From NCBI GenBank assembly GCA_001939145.1, contig LSRX01000536.1, positions 105,596-169,595 of the forward strand: a stretch of DNA of 64,000 nucleotides, in the 5' to 3' direction. Positions within the stretch are counted from its first letter, which is position 1, and every line of letters begins with the position of its first letter. The notes beneath the pieces are model-generated. The model worked only from the letters and a program-made list of their open reading frames with translations. It searched no databases and was not told where the DNA came from. This document shows positions 1 to 11,410 of this stretch, in pieces. The stretch is from Symbiodinium microadriaticum (lineage: Eukaryota; Sar; Dinophyceae; Suessiales; Symbiodiniaceae). Position numbers and translations under genes: made by a program.

Positions 1-399
1 CATACCACCTCCAGCTACCTCGGCTGGGAGTGCGAGCGCAGAAACCCCTTCCCAAACTCCTGCGGGTCCTAGACCCCAAACTCCACACCAAGTAAGTCCC
101 AAGCCCAAACTCGGGCCAGCTGTTTGCGAGAAATCAGACCCGCCTGCATCTCAAATTTTAAACAGGGTTTAGGGTTTTAGGATGGTTCGATCCCTGATCA
201 TGGAAGGGATCGGCTGCGTGAGACGACGGCCTACATGCGGGAGCGTGTGGAGAAGAAGCGGGCGGATGATGTCGCGCGGCCTGCAGTTGAGGTTGACCGG
301 GCAGGTACAGGGTGGTTGTACTGCAAGCCGTTTAAGCATTTTTCCCCAAACAGCGAAGTATTGGGGTTCTCAATTTATGCAAAGAAAGGGATAGTGTGA
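1..399 (+). CDS. 3' end of an unrecognised gene (two exons)
   Basis: Two exons can be read. The first (1-91) is a Pro/Ser/Thr-rich linker ending at a canonical GTAAGT donor. An 89-nt intron ends TTTTAG, and the last exon (181-399) gives 72 codons. It begins with a charged helix-like stretch (RERVEKKRADDVARP), continues through GWLYCKPFKHFSP and ends SIYAKKGIV before TGA. An in-frame TAG lies just before the acceptor, so the last exon cannot extend upstream in this frame. Both exons join in phase 0. The 5' part lies outside the window. I do not recognise the family. The stop codon overlaps the first unit of the 98-bp array. Confidence 0.5.
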
Positions 400-3300
400 C
401 GCGCCTCACCGGGGACTAGCCGGATTTGTCTCCGGTCATAATCTCAATTTAACCTGTTGTCTCTGCTCTGTCTGAGTCTGGGAGCCGGATGCTGTGACGC
501 GCCTCGCCGGGGACTAGCCGGATTTGTCTCCCGTCATAATCTCAATTTAACCTGTTGTCTCTGCTCTGTCTGAGTCTGGGAGCCGGATGCTGTGACGCGC
601 CTCGCCGGGGACTAGCCGGATTTGTCTCCCGTCATCATCTCAATTTAACCTGTTGTCTCTGCTCTGTCTGAGTCTGGGAGCCGGATGCTGTGACGCGCCT
701 CGCCGGGGACTAGCCGGATTTGTCTCCCGTCATCATCTCAATTTAACCTGTTGTCTCTGCTCTGTCTGAGTCTGGGAGCCGGATGCTGTGACGCGCCTCG
801 CCGGGGACTAGCCGGATTTGTCTCCCGTCATCATCTCAATTTAACCTGTTGTCTCTGCTCTGTCTGAGTCTGGGAGCCGGATGCTGTGACGCGCCTCGCC
901 GGGGACTAGCCGGATTTGTCTCCCGTCATCATCTCAATTTAACCTGTTGTCTCTGCTCTGTCTGAGTCTGGGAGCCGGATGCTGTGACGCGCCTCGCCGG
1001 GGACTAGCCGGATTTGTCTCCCGTCATCATCTCAATTTAACCTGTTGTCTCTGCTCTGTCTGAGTCTGGGAGCCGGATGCTGTGACGCGCCTCGCCGGGG
1101 ACTAGCCGGATTTGTCTCCCGTCATCATCTCAATTTAACCTGTTGTCTCTGCTCTGTCTGAGTCTGGGAGCCGGATGCTGTGACGCGCCTCGCCGGGGAC
1201 TAGCCGGATTTGTCTCCCGTCATCATCTCAATTTAACCTGTTGTCTCTGCTCTGTCTGAGTCTGGGAGCCGGATGCTGTGACGCGCCTCGCCGGGGACTA
1301 GCCGGATTTGTCTCCCGTCATCATCTCAATTTAACCTGTTGTCTCTGCTCTGTCTGAGTCTGGGAGCCGGATGCTGTGACGCGCCTCGCCGGGGACTAGC
1401 CGGATTTGTCTCCCGTCATCATCTCAATTTAACCTGTTGTCTCTGCTCTGTCTGAGTCTGGGAGCCGGATGCTGTGACGCGCCTCGCCGGGGACTAGCCG
1501 GATTTGTCTCCCGTCATCATCTCAATTTAACCTGTTGTCTCTGCTCTGTCTGAGTCTGGGAGCCGGATGCTGTGACGCGCCTCGCCGGGGACTAGCCGGA
1601 TTTGTCTCCCGTCATCATCTCAATTTAACCTGTTGTCTCTGCTCTGTCTGAGTCTGGGAGCCGGATGCTGTGACGCGCCTCGCCGGGGACTAGCCGGATT
1701 TGTCTCCCGTCATCATCTCAATTTAACCTGTTGTCTCTGCTCTGTCTGAGTCTGGGAGCCGGATGCTGTGACGCGCCTCGCCGGGGACTAGCCGGATTTG
1801 TCTCCCGTCATCATCTCAATTTAACCTGTTGTCTCTGCTCTGTCTGAGTCTGGGAGCCGGATGCTGTGACGCGCCTCGCCGGGGACTAGCCGGATTTGTC
1901 TCCCGTCATCATCTCAATTTAACCTGTTGTCTCTGCTCTGTCTGAGTCTGGGAGCCGGATGCTGTGACGCGCCTCGCCGGGGACTAGCCGGATTTGTCTC
2001 CCGTCATCATCTCAATTTAACCTGTTGTCTCTGCTCTGTCTGAGTCTGGGAGCCGGATGCTGTGACGCGCCTCGCCGGGGACTAGCCGGATTTGTCTCCC
2101 GTCATCATCTCAATTTAACCTGTTGTCTCCGCTCTGTCTGAGTCTGGGAGCCGGATGCTGTGACGCGCCTCGCCGGGGACTAGCCGGATTTGTCTCCCGT
2201 CATCATCTCAATTTAACCTGTTGTCTCTGCTCTGTCTGAGTCTGGGAGCCGGATGCTGTGACGCGCCTCGCCGGGGACTAGCCGGATTTGTCTCCCGTCA
2301 TAATCTCAATTTAACCTGTTGTCTCTGCTCTGTCTGAGTCTGGGAGCCGGATGCTGTGACGCGCCTCGCCGGGGACTAGCCGGATTTGTCTCCCGTCATA
2401 ATCTCAATTTAACCTGTTGTCTCCGCTCTGTCTGAGTCTGGGAGCCGGATGCTGTGACGCGCCTCGCCGGGGACTAGCCGGATTTGTCTCCCGTCATAAT
2501 CTCAATTTAACCTGTTGTCTCCGCTCTGTCTGAGTCTGGGAGCCGGATGCTGTGACGCGCCTCGCCGGGGACTAGCCGGATTTGTCTCCCGTCATAATCT
2601 CAATTTAACCTGTTGTCTCTGCTCTGTCTGAGTCTGGGAGCCGGATGCTGTGACGCGCCTCGCCGGGGACTAGCCGGATTTGTCTCCCGTCATAATCTCA
2701 ATTTAACCTGTTGTCTCTGCTCTGTCTGAGTCTGGGAGCCGGATGCTGTGACGCGCCTCGCCGGGGACTAGCCGGATTTGTCTCCCGTCATAATCTCAAT
2801 TTAACCTGTTGTCTCTGCTCTGTCTGAGTCTGGGAGCCGGATGCTGTGACGCGCCTCGCCGGGGACTAGCCGGATTTGTCTCCCGTCATCATCTCAATTT
2901 AACCTGTTGTCTCTGCTCTGTCTGAGTCTGGGAGCCGGATGCTGTGACGCGCCTCGCCGGGGACTAGCCGGATTTGTCTCCCGTCATCATCTCAATTTAA
3001 CCTGTTGTCTCTGCTCTGTCTGAGTCTGGGAGCCGGATGCTGTGACGCGCCTCGCCGGGGACTAGCCGGATTTGTCTCCCGTCATCATCTCAATTTAACC
3101 TGTTGTCTCTGCTCTGTCTGAGTCTGGGAGCCGGATGCTGTGACGCGCCTCGCCGGGGACTAGCCGGATTTGTCTCCCGTCATCATCTCAATTTAACCTG
3201 TTGTCTCTGCTCTGTCTGAGTCTGGGAGCCGGATGCTGTGACGCGCCTCGCCGGGGACTAGCCGGATTTGTCTCCCGTCATAATCTCAATTTAACCTGTT

Positions 3301-4172
3301 GTCTCTGCTCTGTCTGAGTCTGGGAGCCGGATGCTGTGACGCGCCTCGCCGGGGACTAGCCGGATTTGTCTCCCGTCATAATCTCAATTTAACCTGTTGT
3401 CTCTGCTCTGTCTGAGTCTGGGAGCCGGATGCTGTGACGCGCCTCGCCGGGGACTAGCCGGATTTGTCTCCCGTCATAATCTCAATTTAACCTGTTGTCT
3501 CTGCTCTGTCTGAGTCTGGGAGCCGGATGCTGTGACGCGCCTCGCCGGGGACTAGCCGGATTTGTCTCCCGTCATAATCTCAATTTAACCTGTTGTCTCT
3601 GCTCTGTCTGAGTCTGGGAGCCGGATGCTGTGACGCGCCTCGCCGGGGACTAGCCGGATTTGTCTCCCGTCATAATCTCAATTTAACCTGTTGTCTCTGC
3701 TCTGTCTGAGTCTGGGAGCCGGATGCTGTGACGCGCCTCGCCGGGGACTAGCCGGATTTGTCTCCCTTCATAATCTCAATTTAACCTGTTGTCTCTGCTC
3801 TGTCTGAGTCTGGGAGCCGGATGCTGTGACACGCCTCGCCGGGGACTAGCCGGATTTGTCTCCCTTCATAATCTCAATTTAACCTGTTGTCTCTGCTCTG
3901 TCTGAGTCTGGGAGCCGGATGCTGTGACGCGCCTCGCCGGGGACTAGCCAGATTTGTCTCCCTTCATAATCTCAATTTAACCTGTTGTCTCTGCTCTGTC
4001 TGAGTCTGGGAGCCGGATGCTGTGACGCGCCTCGCCGGGACTAGCCGGGTTTGTCTCCCTTCATAAGCTCAATGTAAACTGTTGTCACCGATGCTGTCTC
4101 GGAGCCAGATGCTGTGACGCCTCGCCGGGGGTAGCCGGATTTGTTTCCCTTCATAATCTCAATTTAAACTGT
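396..4172. repeat. 98-bp tandem array, about 38 copies
   Basis: A 98-bp unit beginning GTGACGCGCCTCGCCGGGGA repeats head to tail, with unit starts at 396, 494, 592 and so on to 4022. The last one or two copies are degenerate. Copies are nearly identical. Variants occur in blocks: CATCATC in copies 3-19 and 26-29, CATAATC in copies 20-25 and 30-34, and CCCTTCAT in copies 35-37. CTCCGCTC appears in copies 18, 21 and 22. No reading frame crosses the array. Minisatellite or satellite. Confidence 0.97.
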
Positions 4173-7100
4173 TCCTAACCCTGAACCTTAACCTTAGATC
4201 CTAAACTGTTGTCTCCATCCTGTACAAAGTGTTGTCGTTTCGAGTTTGCTGTCTTGTTCGAGATTCACGCAACATCTTGATTGGTTTATTGCTGTTTGGG
4301 GTCTTCGCTGGTGTAATTTAAAGACTGTTTCCGGTGTCTTCGGACACAGGGAAGCACGCAAGCAGGGTTGCAAGCAACCAAGACACGTAGTATGAAACCG
4401 GACTGGTAAACGACACCACTGGCCACGATACCCAATCGGATCCCTGCGCTTCTGGACAGCTTTGAAGGGGCTGTGTCAGCTTCATGCCAACCTAGACCGA
4501 AGCGAGAAACCCTAAGCCCAGTTAAACTTTAGGAACAAAAGGTATGGTTGCCGGAAACGAGACTAGCATGCCGAACCCGAGTACTCCCAGATATTCAGCC
4601 CTAAAGACCTGACATTCCCAGCAGTGCCGCTCGGGCTTTTGTGGCAGTTAGGTTCGAATGGACCTTTTGCCCATCACGATGCTTGGCTGCAGATGTCCGA
4701 GTCCTCTTTTCTGGGGTTTGAGGCGTTTGTTTGGGACTTAGGTGTTGAGGGCGTTGGGTTGCGTTTGGGTGTGTCCTTAGGGTCCGGGCTTAAGGGTTTC
4801 GGGTTTAGGGCCTGGAGACAGATTGGGACAGCTTGCCCGCAACCTGGTGTAATCGTCCAGCCTGCAGATCGATGATGCTCCATCGAAATCGTGAACTCCT
4901 AAAGCCAGAAACAGGGCCGGAAACTCTAAGCCCTCAACCCCTCAACTCTGGACCTTAGGCAGTCTTGCCTGTGAGTGCTTAAAATCCAGATCCTCAAGGA
5001 GTTCGACCACCGAGGTTGCAGAGCCTCAGCCTCACCTACGTCGCACAGTCCCTCAGAGATGGACTGTAACGGCTCTGAGTCGTGAGCCGGGATATACTGT
5101 ACCCCTTAAACATGGCACAGAACATGCTACATGCGAACATGAGTGAAGTAGAGCATCTTACACATCCTCGTCGTCGAAGCATGAATGGTGGGGATGCTCA
5201 GTCGTTGTTCGTAGAAAGCTCAACAGAGCACAGCTCTTGGTATTTCTGTTACATCTACTTCAGAACCAAGCATCGACGACGAGTATTGTATTGGCGACGA
5301 AAACAGCAGCGATGACAGCAGTAGCAAGATCAGCACCGTGATGACGACCGCACCCTAAACCCTAAGCAGGATCCGCTCGATGTGATAGCACGACGCACCT
5401 CTTCAAGGGCTTGCTGAGCATCGAGCAGGGCACGTGTCTCGACTCTGCTCTGTAGTCCTGGTTCAAGCTTTTTAATTTAGGGCTTAAGATTTGGTTTAGG
5501 ATTTAGGGTTGAGTGTTGGTGAAGTATGTAGTTTGTCAGATCTGCACATGAACTTGGGTTTGAACAGATGCACACAGGCAGTATAAGGGCGAGAGGCAAG
5601 GCCATGGGGTTCGGGGCTCAATCCCCTCGAGCTTCATGAAATAGTTAAAAAGTTGGTGTTGAGTCCGAACTAAATTGGCCTGCAGCAATAGCATTTCACC
5701 CGTCATTCTGACAATAATCACGATGTCATAAGGAACATGTTCATCGTGTGTGACTTCGCTGAGGTTTCTATTGCAAAGGGAGGTTTGTAATAATGAAAGC
5801 TGGCAGTACATTGCATCTCGTAGAATGGCCACAACTAGTGGCACTTCGCATCGAAGCACCTGAGCCCCGAACCCGAAAACTTCAATTTCTAGCACTTTAA
5901 TCCTAAGACTTCAAGAGCTAAAACCTCCGAGGATGGTCATCCTCATCGGTCAGACAAATGGAGGTAAAGCTTCGAGGTGCCAGCCTGCCGGGCATCGACA
6001 GATGGGTTTTTACTTGGTAGGGCTCGGAGGGCATGCATCATGGGTAACGGCGGGCAGTCGGATGTTCGGCTGACATGCAATCCCACGGCGTAGTGAGTGT
6101 GAGTCGGTGACATTTGCTCTTTTCCTTTGCAGGGGAGTTTAGTAGTGTATGACATAACAGTTGGTGCTTGTGCTGTCCTTAGTAACCTGTATTCTCAATC
6201 GGCCTTCCTGTTCGTCTGATGTTCTACCTCAGCACCACTGCGGAGGCTCAGAGCGTTAGGTGGCGCGATCCTGCCGGACAACTTGGACCCTTGGTGACTC
6301 AGGGCCCCTGGAAGTCGTGTCATGAAAGTATGATTTTCGGGATCAGCGCTTAGTGACAGCTTCGAGATCAGAGTTTTGTGGACAAGGAGTTTTGGCTGGG
6401 AGAGTTGGGCAGGGTTCAACGTTTGAGGTGTCGGGTGTGGCCATTCGTGCAGGATGAAATAGAGTTAGAGCCTTTGGAAGCACAGACTTAGAGCCACGTG
6501 GTCGCATGCGACATTCTTCGCATGTGACGCGCTTTGCGGTCTCGTGCTACAGAGATCGTGTGCAGGGACCGTCGTGATTTGATGCTGAGGGATGAGGATG
6601 CTTGGGCCTTGTCACGGCTTTTGGAATGCTCTCGGCGTAAGACGACATGGGCCCTTGCGGTGCTCAGGAGAGCATCTTCATCCCGTCCCACCTCAGGGTG
6701 CTGCACATAGACTCGGAGCCCATGTTCTCTCGAGGATCGTCCCTTGCTGGAGAATTGTGTAGATGATTTCGGGTCCTTTGCTTGAAAACGCAGGAGCAGT
6801 AGCTATAATAGTAGCAATAGCAGTCGCAGTGGCGATGGCGTGCTGCAGCAGCAGTGGCATCAGCATCAGCGGCGAGACTTGGTTTCAGCGGCGTCGCAGT
6901 AGTAGCAGGAGGGGCAGCACATGATGGTAGGTAGCAGCACAAGTTTGGAAGAGATCCTGAATGCCGAACAGAGTGTAGCGCACATGGGGTGCTGGCTTGC
7001 CCACACGCTGCGTCGTTCGAGCCGAGGCTTTTCGACAACTTGACTTTTGGAGTCAAGGCCAACGACCCAGATGCGCCGCTTGTCTGTGGAGTTTCGAAGT

Positions 7101-9443
7101 CTGAAGCGGTGCTAGGCGGATAGGGTACCTGCGGGATGTCCTGGAGTCTCACGCGTCGAAGCCTTCAAGCCTGAGCTGTGTCATTTTATGCAGTGTTCGT
7201 GGCTTGGCTGGAGCCTTCAGTAATCAAGCGGTTCACAAGAGTTCAGAAGATGTGAGAACTGTCCTTGGCCCCTAAAGATCAAAACCCGACGCCCTAGATG
7301 ATAGTCCGAATCTTTCGGGGTGCTGAATAATAACTATAGTTACTGTAGCAAAGGTGCCTTAATGATTAGAGTAGGGACTTGGAGTATAAACAAACACAAA
7401 AGCGATAGTAAGGACCTAATTAAGGAATTATGTTCGGTAATTATGCCGGCTTCTATATTAGCTCGGCATTGCGCCAAAGGCTTGAATCCGTGAACGGAGG
7501 TCCGAAGACCGCATCTTCCAAATCTGTTCCATGCTGGAGATCCCAGAGGTAGGTCTTCATCTTTGCTTTTGGATNAGCGGCCTGGGGCTTAAGGCGTCGG
7601 GGGTTCCTTTAGGGGTTTAGGGGTTGGGGGGCGGGGATAATGGAAGGGAGGGGGTAGGATTTAAAGTGTGCGTTGAGAGCGGTTGGACAGATATGACATG
7701 ATCTTTTTCTTTGAAGGGTTGTTTCAAGCATGTTGCAGGGTCTGGGTTGTTTCTTTCAAGTGAGGGTCGAAGCTGGTTCGACACTGGGGCTTCGCTTTGC
7801 CTTTGGCACCTCTTTGCAAGACCTCACCGCTAGTACTGGTAAAGCATGAGGAAGGCTTGAAGTAGAAGCACCGAGCCCAAAGCCTTGTTACTGCAAAGGC
7901 AAGAGCTTGCTCAAGGGGTCAGGGGCTCGTTCCTGGGTTTGGCAGCTTTTTGGGCCTTCTTTCTTGGGATTTACAGGCCTCAGAACATAGTAGTGATAGC
8001 AGCCTGTGCGCGATTCCGGAAGAGTAGGGAACCTAATGTATATAGACCCTATAAGAGGCAGAATCCTGGATAGATGGGCTGCAAAACGGGACCCCCGTAT
8101 CTTAACAATCGCATCTCTTTTTGAAACGGTCTTGGGCTGACCGGGGTCTTACCTAGGATTAACATGTTGACGCTGAGCTGTGCTGAGTTTGAGGCGGCTT
8201 CTTAGCTTCTTGGGCTACGCCCTGGGCTGAGGTACTTGTAACTTTAACGAGGCATGCTCACAAAATGTCGAACCCTAGCTCAAACTCTCATGTCATTTAG
8301 TTCGGCAGACGGAACAAAGAAACTTGGTCAAGCAAGTTCGCGTCAGACCGTGATGGAGTTGGTGCGGACGAAGACACTCCTGGACTGGGGACGTGTGCTG
8401 TCCTTCTCGGAGAAGCAGCCGCTTGGCGCAGGAGGGGGCGTTCCACCGAAAACCCCTGGGAAAAAAACACCGCTCCAAACTCTGAAACCCGAGACCTAAA
8501 CTCATCCTCAGCTTCGGCCCCTCGGCCAAAGACCTCGCGTCCTAAAGCTTTGAGGGTTTGGGCTAGGGGTCGAGGGGATTGGTGTTAAGGGGTGGTGGGG
8601 GTTTTTAGGCTTGGTTGCTGTGGCTTTAGAGTCTAGGGAGAGAGGTTGAGGGCTTAAGTCCTTAAGGCCCAGAGCCTCAGCGTGAAGTTCCGGCCTCAAG
8701 CTCCCCCAAAGTGTCAAAGTTGGGGGCCGCCACGACCCGTGAGCCGTAGACGAAGTTGGGTCAGTTCGGGGGGCTTAGGGTCCAGCATCTGCTGCTTACA
8801 CGGCTGTGTTTTTTCTTCCGGGCACGGGATGTAGGATTTTGCCAGAATGCCAAGCTGCTGCGGCAATGTGCGAAGGCCCGAAGCAAATCCACTTCCACTG
8901 TAGAAAGCATGTGCTTGAGCATTAGGATGTAAGCCGTTGAAGTTCAGATCTATGCCCACATGTCAACATCGAAAGGGAATGTATCCGAGCCTCGGAATTG
9001 CTCCTAGTCAGTAGGCCAGCTTGCAGTTGAGCCTGCTCCCTTCAAATGTATGTACGTATAAATAGAAAAAATAAATAAGCAAACAAAGTAATACTGTATA
9101 TAGTTACTCTCTCTATATTTATATGTTTGTGTATAATACACACATACATATTATGTATGTGTATATGTGTGTGTACATACAGAGACAGATGCATATACAT
9201 TTTGTTTGCGTTGCTTGTGCTTTACTGATCGGAAGCCGGCAAGCCCTAAACCCACTTTGAATTCCTAATGCAGCTGACTGATGCGTGCCGGCCCAGGAAG
9301 ATCTCTCTGGCGAGGGCAGCGCGGTCCTCAGGAGGGTTGGGCCGTTTAGGGCTATTCGGGTTCACGGCCCAGAACCCGAAAGGGTGCGGGTTCTGATCTC
9401 CGATAGTCAGCCGCTATGGAAGTATGAGCGGTATTAACGGTGA
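4173..9443. other. Mostly non-coding stretch with telomere-like words
   Basis: No recognisable gene. The sequence is full of imperfect TTTAGGG/CCCTAAA words (near 4790, 5480, 7610, 8640). One base is unresolved (N at 7575). 9047-9205 is an AT-rich tract with TA/TG dinucleotides. Short frames occur on both strands, but none combines length, composition and splice signals well enough to call, apart from a possible exon at 6566-6696. Confidence 0.6.
6566..6696 (+). CDS. Possible internal exon, unrecognised
   Basis: After a TGTGCAG acceptor an open frame reads DRRDLMLRDEDAWALSRLL and continues to a possible GGTG donor near 6697. The composition is protein-like, with few low-complexity runs, but no family is recognised. 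A minus-strand ORF covers the same bases, so coding status is uncertain. Confidence 0.25.
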
Positions 9444-9641
9444 GAAGCCTTCCTCCGCTGGTTCCCTCATCTGGAAAATCCCACCGCCGAAGAGCAATTA
9501 CATAAGCTGGCAGACTCTCAGACAGCGCTTGCCTTGCCCGGGTCGTCAGAGACGAACGTCCAAGAAGGACCTGAATTCTTCGCCACGGCCTTGTCGCCAC
9601 CAAACACACAGACTTGGTTGAAGATTTTTCGAGATGTTTAG
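9444..9641 (+). CDS. Candidate terminal exon, unrecognised protein
   Basis: A 65-codon open frame has protein-like composition: EAFLRWFPHLENPTAEEQ near the start, then ALALPGSSETNVQEGPEFF, ending TWLKIFRDV and TAG. An in-frame TGA sits directly upstream, so the frame must be entered by splicing. The local AG gives a poor acceptor. No domain recognised. Longer-looking ATG frames on both strands here have less protein-like composition and are treated as shadows. Confidence 0.35.
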   Translation, partial: EAFLRWFPHLENPTAEEQLHKLADSQTALALPGSSETNVQEGPEFFATALSPPNTQTWLKIFRDV

Positions 9642-9896
9642 GTGGAGGCGGTGGAGGCTGTTGTGTTGAACCTAGAGGCCCTTGGAAAACCCAAGCTCCG
9701 CTGGCGGGCCCTGGAAATCTGAGTCTCCCTGGACTTTTCAGCGGAGCCCCAACACACCCGAACTCTCAGCACTTAGCCGTAGCTCCCCGCAGCATCACCG
9801 TTTTCCGGCTCTCAGGTGATCGCGAACCCAGATGTGCTTCTAAGCTGCACGGGCCCCTCTGTTTGGACCCCGGAAGAAGTACGTGCTACCACTTGC

Positions 9897-9965
9897 TGCT
9901 AGTGCTGCTCCTCCTGCTGCTGCTGCTGCTGCTGCTACTACTACTACTACTACTACTTCTACTAT

Positions 9966-10021
<56 letters not shown>

Positions 10022-10039
10022 TTCCTACTACTATTCCTC

Positions 10040-10082
<43 letters not shown>

Positions 10083-10090
10083 CACTGCTG
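9897..10090. repeat. CTG/CTA trinucleotide microsatellite
   Basis: A short CTG run passes into a long CTA run with a few interruptions. It produces spurious poly-Leu, poly-Thr and poly-Val frames, so the ORFs here should not be taken as genes. Confidence 0.95.
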
Positions 10091-10503
10091 CTACCAGCTA
10101 ACTGCCGATACTACAACGCTTCTGTCTTGATGTTGGCCCAGGCTGATCATCCACAGGCTGGGACAGCAGTGAGGGCTCCAGGGGTTTAGGACTTACGCTT
10201 CTGATTGCGGCAGTATATGTAGCAGTTGATGTCGGTGCTGGTTCCTAGCTCGACACTTCGAGTACCATTATGATTCGAGAGAAGAACCTGGCGGTTGTGA
10301 AGCAGAAGTGAGGGAAGCTCAAGGTTCGCTTTTCAGGACAGGTTGGGTGGGGTCCCAAAGTCTCCTAACCTTTGCTTGTGTCCGGTCTGGTAATATAGAA
10401 GCCTAAATGAGTACCAATATAATAACTGTTGGGGGTTCCTTTTTGTAGTAATACTATGAAGCAAAACCCTATTCTAACTATTAAGACCCCTAGATTACAG
10501 CAG

Positions 10504-10771
10504 GCCATTCATCGCCCTCGACCAGAGATCGGCGGACAACGTCGGGAAGATGCTCAAGGAATTCGTGCCTCAGTGGCAGCCTGGGTTCAGTCTTTAGATC
10601 TTCCGGGCGAGCACGAATCAAGCCTGTGCGAAGGATCTTGAAGGGGGGGGGAAGTCGGGCGCATGTTTTGTCTTTACGGAAGCCTTGAAGGAGCCTTTCA
10701 ATGACCTCCCAAAACAGCCCGGAGACATAGGGTTTGACATAGGCATGTCGTTTTCCCCTTCCGCGGCCTAG
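10504..10771 (+). CDS. Two candidate exons of an unrecognised gene
   Basis: 10504-10584 follows a CAG acceptor and reads PFIALDQRSADNVGKMLKEF, then VPQWQPG, before a GT donor. 10691-10771 follows an AAG acceptor and reads EPFNDLPKQPGDIGFDIGM, then SFSPSAA and TAG. Both have protein-like composition. The phases do not join directly, so another exon or a different donor is needed. They may belong with the exon at 9444. No family recognised. Confidence 0.35.
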
Positions 10772-10860
10772 TTTGTTGCAGGTCTTGATAATCATCAATC
10801 AGCCTGCTGAAGGGCACAAAAGGTCACACAACCTCCGCATCCGCTGGTCGGGTCTCTAAG

Positions 10861-11410
10861 GTCACCAATCGTGGCGTCATCCAGGACTGTCAAGCTGGCA
10901 ATGAGCCGGAGGGGTTTGGTGGGGATAAGCGAAAGGTGCCGACGGGTTCTTCATCAACAGCCCTTTCTGGGGTCTCGGTTGGACGTGATGTTCGAGGTTA
11001 GGGCCTGGATTGTAGTAAGTTACCGTGTCGAGTCCATGGACTGTGTGGGCCCCTAAACCCTAAACCCTAACCCCTCTCCGACGTGGTGCTGTGGGAGGAC
11101 GAAGCGTCGTTCCGACAACGCCGCCCCCGAACCTGCATCTTTCCGTGCGCTTCATGAGGGGCTTAGGGTTTAGGGGGATCCGCTCTTGTGCAACGGGTGA
11201 CTGTAGGGGCCTTAACAAGTGGCCGTCATGATTGATAATATATCTATAATTTAAAAACTTGTTCCGTAGGGTTCGCCATGATACTTATCGTACAATCCCT
11301 TACTAGTCAGGCTGCCGGAGGCAGCGGCAACTTTGCCGCTGCTCACCAAAAACGGTCCTCAGAGCCTCCGAGTGCAAACTTGCCCTTGGCAAACGTCTTT
11401 CTTGGCCCAG
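10861..11410 (+). CDS. Two phase-compatible candidate exons, unrecognised
   Basis: 10861-10996 (AG|GT on both sides) reads VTNRGVIQDCQAGNEPEGFG and ends in phase 1. 11270-11410 starts with two bases of a codon and reads FAMILIVQSLTSQAAGGSGN, ending ANVFLGP at CAG|GT. The phases join correctly. The first exon is Gly/Ser-rich and the second looks more protein-like. A further frame at 12335-12418 (EAADKIYRVTTHGADEAHLV) fits the next phase and could continue the chain. No family recognised. Confidence 0.3.

Noticed and set aside
396-4172. CRISPR array
   Set aside because: The 98-bp unit repeats without unique spacers, and the sequence is eukaryotic; it is an ordinary minisatellite.
9840-10189. 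Poly-Leu, poly-Thr and poly-Val ORFs
   Set aside because: Produced by the CTG/CTA microsatellite; three frames on both strands are equally open.
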